The translations under genes and the position numbers were made by a program. Below the pieces are notes generated by a model. That model was not told the DNA's origin. It worked only from the letters and a program-made list of their open reading frames with translations, and searched no databases. From NCBI GenBank assembly GCA_036346225.1, contig JARFIW010000453.1, forward strand, positions 930,001 through 994,000: a stretch of DNA of 64,000 nt, given 5' to 3'. Shown here piece by piece: positions 39,201 to 54,200 of the stretch. The DNA is from Platerodrilus igneus. Its lineage: Eukaryota > Arthropoda > Insecta > Coleoptera > Lycidae. Within the stretch, counting starts at the first letter, position 1, and each line of letters begins with the position of its first letter.

Positions 39201-42200
39201 AATATGATTCCGCAGTGTTCAAATTGTCGCAGTATATCGTTCCAAATTCAGTTGCTTTGTTCTGAAACTACTGCGTTATGAAAACACCACGAGTAATACA
39301 AACAGAGTGAAGAAAACTGTCGGTCGATGGAATCGTATTGAATTTCCTAAAGCTTGAAACTGATTTTTCATTCGCCTTTTTTGTCAAGGTTGTAATGATC
39401 AATCCAACTTTTATCACCAATAATAATACTGAAGAAAAGTTTATCAATTTTGTGTTGATAATGTTCCAAAAGTTTTGTGAAAGCTTTTGAAAATTTGCAT
39501 TGTTACGCCTCTTTGGTTCCATAAAGTTTTATTCTGAATTAGGAATAGGGGATTTTTAATCCAAATTTGTAAGTATTATTTACCATCATTAATTTAAGTA
39601 GTATAATTTAGATTATTACGCATAAAATTGCGGTTTCTAAGTTATCACGCTCTGTAGGGTAATAACCTACAGTATATTGATGTACTCTGTCAAATCAGCC
39701 TTTTCACACACATTTTCCCATGTCCAAACGAATGTGTCATTATTGTTTTAACCAATGAAGAACATTTTATGGTTGGCGGTGCGACAACAAGAACTTGAAC
39801 TATCTTACCATATCGACATGCACGAAGTGCATTTTGAAGTATACAGTGAAGTTTATCTGTGAAATTCCTACCGTTTTCTTTCAATTATCACTATCTTTTG
39901 TTCCAAAACTGTTGTAAGTTTCACCAACCAACTTCACTGCAGGAACTTGTATAAAGAAACAGGTCCGAAGCTAACGGAGAATCCACTCTACATTTAGACA
40001 CAACCACAGGTTGTCCAAAAAGCAAAGAATGCAAAACCTACCTTAAACTCAGACTATTAATTATAGGTAAGCTGTTTCTTTATTTAGTTTGTAAATTGCC
40101 TTTCTTTGTATTAACATTTGTGTAATGTTGTGCCGCCTGTTGTTCAACTTTAACTGTCATTTGACAAGTTATAGCATTTGTGTTCTTCTGTAAGCATATG
40201 TGGCACTCTTCAAGAGCAAATTTTTAGTAACTGTTTAATAACAAAGTATACTCCTTTCTATATTCACAATTCAATTGCAAAAGTTTGTAGAGCGATCGGT
40301 GTTCATCTTCAGTAACTATAACTAGTCTTCCACTGCGATGTTTGCAGATTCCACAGTACCGACTTCAGACCGACAACTTCTGGTAGAACATCTAATCACA
40401 ATATGCTTATCAACTGTTTCATTTCTGTAAACACGCTTTAAGTGTTTATAAATATAAGTTAGATGCAATTCTGCAGTTAGAGCATCTATCAATGCAAAGT
40501 TTTAAATGCATGAACATAGCAGGCAAATGTAATGACATGACCATTGCTGTTAGTGAATTGTTCAACTGAATCAAACACTTGTTCGGTTTTGTGGAGAGGA
40601 GGAATGTATCAACAAGTTGTTACAAACCATAGCTCTGTGCACTGTTTTATTTATGAATTAGGAGCGAGAGTATACATTACTTTCCACCTACTCTCATATC
40701 AATAAAAATTTTTGAACAGTTACTTAGACATGTATCCAAGCATGAATAAATAATTTGGCTATATAACGATTGATGTAGAACTCATACTTATTTTATTTGC
40801 ACAAGATTTATTCATAATATACTTAATGATTGATGTTCAATATTTCTTAATCAATACACAAACAACAATGAAAGTGCTGAAATGCAAGAAATTAAAAACT
40901 TTATAATTACAAACAAAACATTTGGTTTACTGCAAAACTATGTTCATTCAGAGGCTTTATAGTTCTTGCAAAAAAATATCTACCTGGTTTATACATTAAT
41001 GACCATATCACACATGATACCTAATCAATGTTTTAAAATGAAATTAAATAACGTAGCCATATTATTAGTATTTGACTCATACTCAACATGATGGATGATT
41101 ACTTACATTTTCAATCAGCTCTGGCACGTTAATGTCAACATGGTTTGGTCCGGAATCCTAAACAGGGTTGCAAATTCACTTAAAGCAAATCTAAACTATA
41201 TAAATGCGTGCAAGACAGTTACAAGAAAACCAAGATGTGAAAACACAGAGATGCAAATGAGACATATATAAGCAGTATGGCAACATTGCTTAAGCTTCTC
41301 AAAAAAGCTAAAATACATAAATAGCATGTAAAATGAAAAGCATTATGCTGTTTAAAATTTTGTATAAAGAAGTTTGTTTTAAATTACACAGTTTTTGCCA
41401 TTTGCAAGAAGATTCTAATTTAATATGACTAACATTGTACAAAACAAAACAAAAATAGCTTACTAACATGTGCCTAAAAGAGAGTATCTCTGTATTTTAA
41501 TAAAAATAAATAAACAAATCAAACAGCATATTTTAAATAAATAGAATTATCTAGACATAAATTTAAAGTACATAGCATGTAAATAAGATAGTGTTCAAAA
41601 GGAATCTAATACTAACTTTAAAATTAGTGTATTTTTAAACATTTTTGTATCAAATTTCACATTTTCTTGACAATTCAATAACATTTAACAAAATTAAACT
41701 GGTAACCTCAAGTCTATCAATCTGTTTTGGAAATTAAACAAGTTTCTATACTAAAACAATAGTACGGATGTAGAAATACAATATCATAACTTAAATCTTC
41801 AAAGATATTTAAAAACTTGTTTTTCTATGATACAACCAATACAACTTTCGAAATACAATACTTATTGCCTGGAAGAAGCAAAAATTGCTATTCAAAGAGT
41901 AATGTAGAAAAAGTTTCAAGAAAAAAAAAGATAGTTGTACATGCGTATTGGTTTCAGAACAAACAGAGCAAAAGAAACAATACAACTGCAATGCGATATT
42001 AAACTAATTTGTTACATTATTTTTTGAAATGATATAAGCTATATGAAGCAAAAATAACTTATACAAAGCAAGCACAAATATACTACAATACACAAAATGA
42101 TAAAATTTAATACGTAAATTAAGTCAATATCTTTAGTCGATTAATACACAATATGTTCAAAATTATGTCAAAATTGTATTATTGGATTCTTGTTTTACAC

Positions 42201-45200
42201 TCTATTATTTTGCTTCAAAACAAGAACCTTAAGCCTATACCACATTATGCATTATTGCTGCAGCAGTTTTTGATGCGGCAACTTACAGCATCAAAAGTTG
42301 CATATACATTTACACTACATGCATCAAGTAATGCATGAAGCAAAAGATTCACAGTTGTAGCAATGTCATGTAAATTTAAGGTTTTATTTAGGTTCCATTA
42401 ATTAAATTTGTATATTTATTGTATAGTTGTGTGAAGTTGATTATGTTGTATTTTATTAATTGAAGGTTAAGAATGGACAATTCATATATAACTATGTTGT
42501 CCTTGGTATAATTCAGTGAGGTATGCTGTTTATTCTTGTGTCCAGTCGGCTCTTAAGTGAACTGAGACTGATTAAAACTCATTAGTCCTTTTAATTATTA
42601 ATTCTTCTCAAGGTATAAGCTGTGCTGTTAATATTTGAAATAAGACAAAAAGTTGAGGTTACGAAATATAAAGAGAAACATTTTGCACAAATTAGCATAA
42701 CTAAAAGTTACCAGAAATACATGCAATTTTTATGCTGCACCTAAGTTGCTGCAACCAAAATGAATAGTGTGATATAGGCTTTAAAAGTAGAAATAACTGT
42801 TTTCAATGCTTATATATGCACCTAAGAAGATCGTGAACTGTGAATTCTGACTTGGTGTACAATAAAATTGATCTCGAGGAACAAACAATTAAACAACTGT
42901 ATAAAAACTATGAACAAAATAAATGTTGCATCTGATATTTATAAAACCTACTTCAAATTAAGAATTTATTAAGCTACATGAGTGCTTCTACTTAAAAACT
43001 TGTGTGTAATTACTAAGCTAATATGCAATTGGACTACACAATCAAGATTTTGTTTTAAATTAAAAACTTTATTTTATAGAAAATAATAATTTACATATTT
43101 TGTTTAAACATTTCGAAACTGTTTTTATATTATACTAAATTCCTCTCAAATATTTCATTAGAAATGTGATGATTCATAAACACAATTCCATTCATTCTAT
43201 ATCACCCTATATTTTACTCAACATAAATTGTTGTAGCTATGTGTCGAACAACTTAAATGCAAAACGGCAAATTTCTAGAAAAATCAGTTGATCGGTTCAT
43301 AATAAATTAGACACATTAACTGTTAAATAACCAGTGAATTGTTATACTTTTCCACAAATAAGAAGGATTCGCACAGTTAATAAGTAAGTAACCATATTTA
43401 CTATAGTATCATACACTGTAGTGACTGCAATTTAAAGATTTTATTTGAATTTAAGTGTCTTTATTTAAATCGTCAACAAGAATAAGAATGAAATTTTTGG
43501 TACAACCCACGCTCGATCATTAAACTAAATTTTCCACTACCGATACGATTTGCCATTTCGAATGGACCTGCACCTTGCTGAAGTTCTAGATTACCAGAAC
43601 AGGTGAAATGGCTTGCGTGTTCTAATGAGCTAAAGAGCCAAACTACACGTCCAACCAAAGTAGTAGAGTCGTTAGTGAGGAACCAGACTAAGACAGGTCC
43701 CCGAAAGAGGGCAGCGGCTCTTTTGGTACTTAGATTAACAGAGACTATAGGGGTCGGTATGTCAGTCTAAGACACGCTACCGCGATGTGGAAGGCAACGG
43801 GAAACCACCACATTACCTCCCAAGTACACAGCGTACTTAAGTTGTAATAAACATGATGGCATTCTCTGGGGTAAAAGTCTCCGGAGTTAAAATAGTCGCC
43901 CATTCGGATCTCCGGGAGGGGACTACTTCGGACGATGCGATCGGAAAGTTCAGAATAGGAGTCGTGAACATTTTGCTAGTCGCAGCGTGGAATGTTAGAA
44001 GTATGAAACAAGTAGGTAAGCTAGTGAACCTAAAAATCAAAATGAATAGGTTAGCATCAGACATAGTAGGGATCGGCAAAGTTCGGTGGTTATAGGCAGG
44101 GGATTTTTGGAGTGGAGACTTCAGAGTACTTCATACAGGAGCAGAGGAAGGAAATTTGGGTATGGGGATAGTTATGCAGAAAAAGATAGGATACTGTGTA
44201 GAAAATTACTTACAAAAGAACGAAAGAGTACTCATGGTTAGATTAGACTCTAAACTGGTAAACACGGTTATAATACAAGTATACATGCCCACCTCTAGCT
44301 ACAGTGACGAAGAGGTAGAAGCGATCTACAAAGATATCGAAGACATACGTAGAAGGACATGAAAATTTAATAATTACGGGGATTTTAATGCAGTGGTAGG
44401 CGAGGGTACGGAAGGAGCGGTAGTAGGTTTATTTGGTTTGGGCATGAGAAACGACAGGGCAAATAGGCTGGTAGAATTTTGCGACAAGAACAATTTAATC
44501 ATCACAAACACATTACTTCAACATCATGCTAGAAGACGATATACGTGGAAGATGCCAGGAGACATAGGAAGATATCAAATAGATTACATTCTTGTTAGAC
44601 AACGGTTTAGGAATCAAGTAAAAGACTGTAGAAGCTTTCCAGAAGCAGATATAGACACTGACCATAACATCGTAATTATTAAGGCCTCACTTAAATTTAA
44701 AAGTTTGAAAAAAGAAACGAAAAAATGCACTCTGACTTAGAGAAACTAAAAGATAAAGATATTCAAAAAGATTGGAAAAAAGTCAATGAATTGCTGAAAG
44801 ATGAAACAGAATGGAATAACATTAAATTCAGCCTAGACATGGTGGCCAGAGATATTCTGGGGTGTACACAAAAAGAAAATAAGAAACCATGACTAACAAA
44901 GGATATCCCGAATTTAATAGAAGATGAAAATACAAAAATACATCAGACGAAACACGAAAACAGATGCAAAGCCATAAAATGGGAAATTATTCGCAAATGT
45001 AGGAAAGCTAAAGAACAATGGATTGATGAAAAGTGCAAAGAGGTACAAACTAAGATGGAAGTAAGAAAGACAGATGGAGCATATAAACTAATTAGAATTT
45101 ATTTTAGGGATATAAAACCGTATAACAAAAATACAAGGGGTGCGAGCGAGAACGTCATTATAGAAAATGTAGAGAAAGTAGGTAGAAGGCAAGAATATAT

Positions 45201-48200
45201 AGGGAATTTATTCGCAGGAAAGGAACTAACAACTGCATTAGGACAGAAACCAGACATTGAAAATGATGACTTGGGATATCCTATACTTAGAGAAGAGTTT
45301 GAATTAGCATTAAAGGGTCTGAAAAATGGTACGGCGCTGGGTACAGATAAGGTGCAAGCAGAAACTCTAAAAGCCGCTGGCCAAGCAGTAGCGGAACGTC
45401 TCCTCCAACTTGTAAGCTATATGTATGAGACAGGCGAGATACCCAAAGATTTCAAATGTAACATCATAGTAACTATACCAAAAAAGAAAGGTGCGAATAG
45501 ATGTGAAAATTTTCGAACAATAAGTTTGACAGCACACATGTCAAAAATATTAACTAGAATTTCACAAAGACGAATGGAAAAACGAGCTGAAGAAATACTA
45601 AGAGAACATCAATTTGGGTTTAGATGAAACAGGGGAACATGGGAGGCTATTTTAGTTCTGAGAGTGATAATGGAGAAAACAATAGAAAAAGGGGAAAGCA
45701 TGTATATAGGATTTGTAGACCTGGAAAAAGCATTCAACAGTGTAAAATGGAAAAAAATGTTCAAAATACTCAAAAAAATTGGAATGAGCTATAGAGATAG
45801 ACAAATAGTACATAGCTTATACAAAGAGCAAACAGCAGTAATAGAATTAGAGGAGGAACGTAGAGAAGTAAACATTAGGAAAGGGGTGAGACAGGGATGT
45901 GCCCTATCCCCATTAATTTTTAACTTGTACATTGAAGAAGCAATGAATACTGTCAAATGCAGGAAGCCATTTGGAATTAATATGCTAGAACAACAAATTG
46001 ATATGCTTAGATTTGCAGATGATATAGCGGTATTAGCATCTAGCAAGGAAGAGTTAGAAGCAGCTCTTAATGAAATGGAAACGGTTCTAACAGAGAGATA
46101 CGGTATGAAAATTAACAAAACTAAAACTAAAGTTCTAGTATGCAAAGGTGGGGAAAATAAATCAAAAACAAGAATACAAGTATGTAACACGAACTTACAA
46201 GAGGTTAAGAATTTCTGCCAGCTAGGAAGCCAAATAACGCAAGATGGGAAAAGCACAAAAGATATAAAACAAAGATTAGCACACGGTCGTGCTACATTTA
46301 ACAAGAAAAAGCAACTACTGTGCTCAAAGACCACAAACATAGAAACAAGGAAAAGATTGCTTAAAACATATGTGTGGAGCACAGCACTGTATGGCTGTGA
46401 AGCCTGGACAGTAGGAGAAGCGGACAAGAAAAAGGTAGAAAAGCCTATGAAATGTAGTGCTACAGACGTACGATGAAGATATCATTGACAGACAAAGTTA
46501 AGAAGGAAGAGGTACTAAAAATGGTCGGGGAAGAAAGAAATATGTGGAAAACGGTAAAAAATAGGAGAGATAGGATGATAGGCCACATACTACGGCATGG
46601 GGGAATATATAATAACAGCAGAGATAGAAAAAAGAGACGTTGAGGTAGACTTATGTTAGACTACTGCACACAGATAGTGAAAGATGTAGGCTGTAGGAAT
46701 TTCAGCGAAATGTGTAGGCTAGCTCAGAATAGAAATCAATGGAAGTACGCATCCAACCAGTCCCAAGATGGATAAATTAATGACGAAAAAGTAACCGTAC
46801 TTAAACATGATGATTATTATAAGCAACCACAGGTGTTGGTTTGCAATATATTCAACTAATGTTAATTGTATGAAAGGATTTACTGGAAAACTATTAATTC
46901 GGTAAGTAAATGTTCAAGTGTTGTGTGATTTTGGTCCGCACGTTGCTTAACCACTTAATATCGGTGAAATAAGATATCTGTTTATAAAATAATGAAAGAG
47001 GAACCAAACTGTATCTAACAAGAAAGAGCAGCGACTATGTTCGAAGACAACAAACAAGGAAAGAATTGATGAAATCAAATGTATGGAGCATAGCACTGTA
47101 CGGCTATGAAATAGGTAGGAGAAACAAATAGGAAAACTGAAGAAGCCTTTTGAAATGTTGTGCTTCAGATGTATGATGATGTTTGTAGAAAACAAAAATA
47201 AAAATAGGGGAAATAGAAGGGCATGACATGTTCTAAGGCATTTTTGCATAATAGTGCGAGATATATTACAAGCAGAGATCTGAAAATACAGGGGATGACC
47301 TAGATCAGACTATTGCACATAGTGAAAGATGCAGACTATGGGAATTTCAGAAAAATGTGTAGGTTAGCTCAGAATAGGAAATAATGGAAGTACGCATCTA
47401 ACCAGTTACAGGACTAAAGACCTAATAATGATGAATATGATTTGTAATTGCAAACTGAAATGTTGAATTACCAAAACCTATAATTAAAAGACAATAATTT
47501 TGCTCCTCTTAAACAAAGGGACAAACAATGGTATTATAAATATACTTAAACGACTGCGCAATTCAATTAGGATTTCGTTAATAATAAAAACTAATTAAAA
47601 ATTTAATTTTATACTGCCTTAAAAACTTTAATATGGCACTATGAATTTAATACCACTTTTGTCATAAATATTATCCTTTAGTGCAGGTTTTTTTAAAAAA
47701 CTATGAACATGCTGCCAACGTGAAAAAGCACACAGTTCCGATAAAAAAGTTACAGGTTAATTTTAATTAAAAAGCAATCTTGGTTTGAACAAACATATTT
47801 TAGTTTTGTGATTGTAGAATTCCATTATTTCAAAATTATATTATGCTACTTAGAAAAAGATCAAGCACTTCAATATATGTTTTAAAATATCTAGAGATAT
47901 ATTATTGAAAAAAGTAATAAAATGCTATAAATTCAACAACAAAAAATTAAAAAAGGTGCAAGATAATCTTTTACATTTGATGACTAGTATGTAACATTAA
48001 TACTTTTCTTCTTTACAACTATAGTGATGATTAATACTTTACGTTTAGGCAAGGTTAAAATACCTCATTAATGTGACATGTAGTTTCTAAATTATTTTAT
48101 TAGAGACAATAATGTTTCCTTTTAACATTAGTTCAAGATAAAGCGTTCACAAGGTATGTTTTTCTATAGACAATACTACATCGTAATCTACAATTTTCCT

Positions 48201-51200
48201 GTAATATATGGATATTTAGTCTTACAAAAAGAGGATCCGACATTTCAATTAAACTATGTTTTCCCATAATTGCAAGTTCATTCGGTAAAGATTCAATTAA
48301 TATAACTTTTTCTTGTTTCATGGCTATTCACAATCAAAGTACAACTAAATGTCTTTAGTATTTCTATAAACATCTGTACCATGTGCAAAAAGTATCTGCA
48401 TCTAACAAACCTTATAAGGTTATTGGAATTCCATGCATAATTTTATTCATGAAATTCCATTTTTGTTTTTTCAAAATTTCCCTAATAAAAATCAATTTTA
48501 CTTATAATAAATTTTAACTTTTGAAAAACGAGAGGCAGTTAAATAATACACAAAGTACAAATCTGTATTAAAATGAACTTGAAGACAGATCAGTATACAA
48601 CCATACACTTAAGTTTAGTCAGACGCAAAACAATACCATTCAAGAAGTAAAACCATGGTGCAATAGTTCAGCTTTTAATGAAATTTCTAGCAATTCTTTT
48701 ATGTTCCCAAACAAATTAGAATTCACAATACATGGCCCTTCCTAGCAAACAGACAAAACGATTCAATAAGCAGAGCATTTTAACGAAACCTAAATTCATC
48801 ATTTCCATAAAAACTAATAATAAAATACTATGTAAACTAAAAAGACCTCATCAATAAATCATAAGCAAAAAGTTTAGCACATTACATAATGTAAAAAATT
48901 TTGAGTGTCAACAGTTTATCCATAAAAAAAATTAGTTTCAATGATGTATTATATCTAACTAGTTGTTAAATAGACACCAAACAAAATTAGTTAGTCAAAG
49001 CATTAAAAAAAGTCAATTAGAGATCTTATTTAAAAATATATCATTGTATTATTACAAAAAAACTTAAACATTGCTGCCATGACTAAACACAAATACAAGC
49101 CAACTACTAAATCAAGAAGCAAGCAAACTTCTGAACCAAACCACCAAAAACAATAACACTTATTTTATCAAGCAATAGTTACCTGACCACGCCTATTAAC
49201 CAAATATGTTGAAGTGGTTCCAGTCATGTCAAATGCGGGAACTTTGTCAGTTTGACCTCCCGGTAATAGAAAATTTGCAGTTGCAAACTCTGTAATGTTA
49301 TTTTCAATTGGAATTGGTTTCTTCCCCAGTGCCATTCCACATATAGAAGTCATATGTGTTTCAGGACCAAAAACATATAATGGAATACCTGTTAAAAAAA
49401 AGCATGATGTCATGTAAAACAAATTAATTAGACAAATTAATATAAAGTGAATAAATGATCACATACTAGCTAAAATACCATACACAGATAATTAATACTT
49501 TAGTAAGTTGATTATTACATAAATACAACTGTCACACATAGAAAAAAGTTCTTAAGTAATTTAAGAACTCACTTACTAGTGAAAGACAATATCTATACTT
49601 CAAAAGTAGTGCTAAATGTTTATAAAATTGATTCTTATTTGATAATTATTTTTAACAAAATACTTACCCAACCTTTGACCAACTTCCCTCATTCTACGCA
49701 AACCTTCCTGGTAATTAGGGCCTGCCCGTCTAACAAAAATAGAAATTTTGTGTTCAACCAATTTTGGTTGAAATTCTTGTAGTGCTGTGATTATGCCACG
49801 GAAAGTAGCTGCAACATTTGTGAAATTCGCTATACCACCACCAGTAATTAAAACTTTTCCATTGGGATGCTTTTCTTGTGTCATTAATGATAAAATAGTT
49901 TTTGCATATTCGTATGTTTGCTGTTCAGAAGGTGCGCCTAAAAATAAGTTCATGTATATGAAATATTGTACGAAATTTATATTTATATATACCAGAATAC
50001 TCTCCATAATTTGCTAATTCAGATGCTCCACCCAAATCACATATAGTATCACTGTAAATAACAGATGCACCTCCACCTGCTACCATAGTCCAAATTCGGC
50101 CAGATTTATTAAGTATGGTCAATTTTAAACTAGCACCTGACTTAGCATCCAAATCAGCAACGTATGCTTCCTCTACAAATAATGTTACTACATCTATATC
50201 ATTCAATGGCAAATTTATACCTGGAAAAGCATCACGTCCAAAAGGCGGTGGGTAATCAATTTCACCCCATGTTGGTTTACATATAAAATCTGCAGTTGCA
50301 TCCAATTTAGCAGCTAAATCCAAGATGTATATGTCTGTATTGGTAACAACAAGGGGATTAATTTCTAAGTAAGTAAAATATAAATCCACATATAATTTAT
50401 AAAGTGAATGAATAAAATTTGCAATCATAGCTTTCTTGGCACCAGGTACCTGATTAAGCAATGTCTTTTCAATCGTTAAAATATCTACAGATTCATCAAT
50501 AGGAATGTCTAATTTAACAGCTTTAGAATCCACATCTCCAATGTCTACACCACCTTGATGATAAAATAGAATTGTATCAGCATGTCGATGAGAATATATA
50601 CACACATATACTTCTTCTTCGGCTTTATGGGGAATAAAGGGTTCAATAATAAAACTACGTAGTTTGCCAATTGTTGATTCAATCTTTTGATCTTTATTTA
50701 TACGTTGAGATATCCATTCTTTAACCTCATCTAATCCTTTGTTAACAGCAATAAGACCTGTTAAGGAAACATATATTAGTTGGAATGATAATTAATTCAT
50801 AAAAACGTAATTTGTCTTATACATTAAGTAAAACTGCGTAGTATATGATAACTATAAAATGATTAGAATAAGTAATCTGTAACAAAGATGAATATGAAAT
50901 ATTAGTTTATATGCGATAGTATTATCGCAAGTGCTTTTGAATGAATTAAATATTACATAAAAGGTATTATTTCACAATATTGCTTAAAGAAAGCTGTAGT
51001 GTTTCAAAATTATAACCAATTGTAATAAAACATATATAAAATTATACCAAAGGCCAGCCAAGGTTAATTAAAATTCTTAATAATCTGCTTCGGTATTTTG
51101 TACGTATAAGTACATTTGGTGTAAATAATTTGCAAACTGGAAGTTGCTGGAGTGAGAATAATGAGCTAATTTTCTCGAGGATTTGAGAATGTTGTTCTGT

Positions 51201-54200
51201 ATTAAATTCAAGGTCATGGAGAGATGTAAATGAAGATTGACAAGTTCTATATACACTTTTTGCAAATTTGTTCCAACTTCTGATAAAATGCATGCTGCAA
51301 TTGTAGTATTACTTGCAACTATTTCTTCTTAGATAAGCAGACTTTTCCAACACTCAACAAGTAATATATTTACAATTCAAATCTTCATGGTACTTTTTTC
51401 AATATTGAAGACCCAATCGGTTACAATATGTAGCAGCTGCTTGTCAGAATTTACACAATTAAAATTATAATTTCAGTGTTCATAAAATTCCAAAAGACCT
51501 CCTTCAAACATATTTGTCATTTTTCACTGTATTAATTGGTTAAAGTTAGCTATATCACAGATATATAATAGTATATTGTGTTATTAAGATTAAAAGTGCT
51601 TCTTTGTTGGACAAGCAAATTTGGCATTGGTCATATAAAGCACATCGTAGCCGAACCTACTCAATTTTGCATATCAAACAAAGAAAACTACAACCAAGAA
51701 AACTATCATTTAAAATTACCAAATAGTCACAATTTTAAACTGATCGAAAGATTCTGTTTTTCGCATATTTAATAGGGGTAGGTTATTTAATTATTATAAA
51801 TTACAAAGCAAGCAAAAACTCATTCTTGTATCCAACAAATATGTTTAAATTAAAATTAGAAGATTAATCGAGTCTACAACTGAATATGCTGGAAACTGTA
51901 AAAAAGTTGTATTAAAGCTATTGCCATTAAAGCCACATGAAGGTTACAAGTGGATGTACAAGCATTTTTTGCCAGGGTGCAATAAAAAAAATATAACAAC
52001 CTATCCAGGAAGTGTTTAATAAACATATTTTGCCACTTCATCTGTCAAGATGAAGTGTTCTACACTTTGATCGTAATATTCTATGGTTAAGATTACAGTG
52101 AATATTAAAAATGGTGTTAGTGTTGATAAATATTGAAATTTATGTGCATTTCTAAAATAATACAATGATGGTTATACAACTAAAACATCAAGTTTTAACT
52201 AAAGAACAAATCGACCAATTTTTGAATTTTGCTTCTAATAACACATCATACTTGATGGTCAAACATTTCATGAATTAATATTAAATTTGTTTCAGTGTTT
52301 ATAGGTTGTTTTAACACTTGGCGTTGGAGGTACATGTCAATGTGACTAATTGGTTAATTTAAAAAAGAATATCGAAGATGTTAAGGCAGATTTACTATAA
52401 AAATTCAAAAGAGCAAAACCAACAAGTCTCAGTTATTTACAGTTATGGGAATTTTTTTATTAAGGATTTAAAAAAATATGTTAATTATGAGAAACATTGC
52501 CTTTTTATAAAATTCCAGTATGGAAAATATTATCGATCTGTAGTCAGAATTCATAAAATTAGTAGTGTTGGGCAAGAAGTTGCAAAATGTTTGAATTTGG
52601 AAAATGCAAATGAATATACTGGACATTTTATGCCGAACTTCAGCTACACGCCTTGTAGATTCTGGAAGTGACCTCATTTGTCTGAAAAGACATGGAACTT
52701 GAAACTTGACTAGTGCAGCAGAGGGTGATTCACAACTTCTAAAATTTAAACAGATTTTTTTTAAAATGCCTGTATGTGTATGTAGTATCTGTGACACATC
52801 ACAAAAAGTGTATTCGTGAGGAACCGACTTTATTTTTTCTGATCAGCATGTTACTTTACCCAATGCTATCGTGAATCATGCATAAGATTCTCAACTTTGC
52901 AGGAATGCCTACTTTAACTGATGTTTAAAAAAAAGAGTAGAGCAAAATTTATGCAAAAAATGTGATTTCTTAAAAATTACAAACCTTCAACAAATGGTTA
53001 CAGAAATATGTGTACCTATATACTTATATTAAGGTAGCCACTCACCAATGACCACTTACAACGGGTGTTCAAAATGTCATCCACTTTGTTGATTATACAA
53101 ACCAGATCTTCGGTGCCGGTTTTGTAGAATAGTTTGCTAAACATTAATGTCATAGTTTCATATTAGTTCCACTGTAATACCAATACGTTGAAGTAACTGC
53201 CCCGCATTATCAATGTTCGTAGTAACGACACACATATTTTAAGGCATCCCACAAAAACAAATCTATTGGATTGAGGTCGTGTGAGCGTGTTGGCCACTGC
53301 GCTGGATCTCCACAACCAATCTCATGATTTCAATGTTGTTTTACTTGTACAGCGTTAATCGGGAGGAGCACCATCATGTAAAATTCACACGTGATGACGA
53401 ACTTGAAGTGGAAACCATTTTAAGAAAATTTAAATACCCTGAACCATCTATCTAAACGGTGTTGTAAAATAAACTGGTTCTAGCAATCTGTTGTCTATCA
53501 TTCTAGCCCAAATAGTCACAGAAAATTGTCATTGACAATGATTCTGCATAGTTACAGGTGGATTTTTCAATAGACCAATAATGAGTGTTATGTCTATTAA
53601 ATGCCGTATTCCTTGTAAATGATGATTCGTCCATAAACAAAAAATTTTGGGCAAAACTAGAATTATGATCGTTTTGATTTACCAACCATTCATAGAATTG
53701 AACTCTTCATGGATAGGTTGTAAGCACTACACATGGTGATGGTAAAACGGGTGCAGTGTCTTTTCATTCGATATTCAGGACGTTGTTGGTTGAGAAATGT
53801 CAATTATTGCAGCTATTTGCTGTGTAATAAGGTTGGGGTTGTCCGTAATCAAATTTAATCTCTCTGCTTCGTTGGTTGTAATGTATCGGTGTCAAACTCT
53901 ACCACCTTCCAACCCACGATGTTGCACCACATTTATGAACCCTTGAATATTTGGAAGCCATCTTCCAGGAAAATGTTCACAGTACAGCTCTCATGTAGTT
54001 GCTGCATTTTGCATGACTTTTCCATAAGTTAGGACAATATTCTTTAATTCAGCATTAGTAAAGTCACACATGGTTATTAATTAAAATCTAATATAACAAG
54101 CGAACATTTGCAATCCACTGATGAAATCTAAACTAAACCCTTACCCTATTAATATAACTAATTTTTAAATAACCACAACAGAATAGCTATACAGCATTTT

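Larger units (their letters stand above)
43480..46830 (+). mobile_element. APE-type non-LTR retrotransposon (RTE/L2-like, 'CFDP2-like'), nearly full length
   Basis: The 5' leader has the ggaaggcaacgggaaaccac stretch I associate with this group of arthropod elements (43790-43810). The endonuclease part (43980-44740) and RT part (45055-46476) follow. The 3' end near 46780-46830 has a weak gatgat-rich tail. It lies in ACLY intron 5 against the direction of ACLY. A handful of stops (for example near 44094, 44359, 44738, 45625) inactivate it. Three more 3' ends of this family occur in the window. Confidence 0.8.

Noticed and set aside
45789..46427. Long minus-strand frame (212 codons) opposite the RT
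   Set aside because: Antisense shadow of the RT domain. Composition is Ser/Leu/Cys-rich as expected for the reverse complement of a Lys/Glu-rich gene.
50161..50230. A genuine 16-residue insertion in ACLY
   Set aside because: GT-AG ends, a length class identical to neighbouring introns and restoration of the family sequence favour an intron, although retention cannot be excluded without transcripts.
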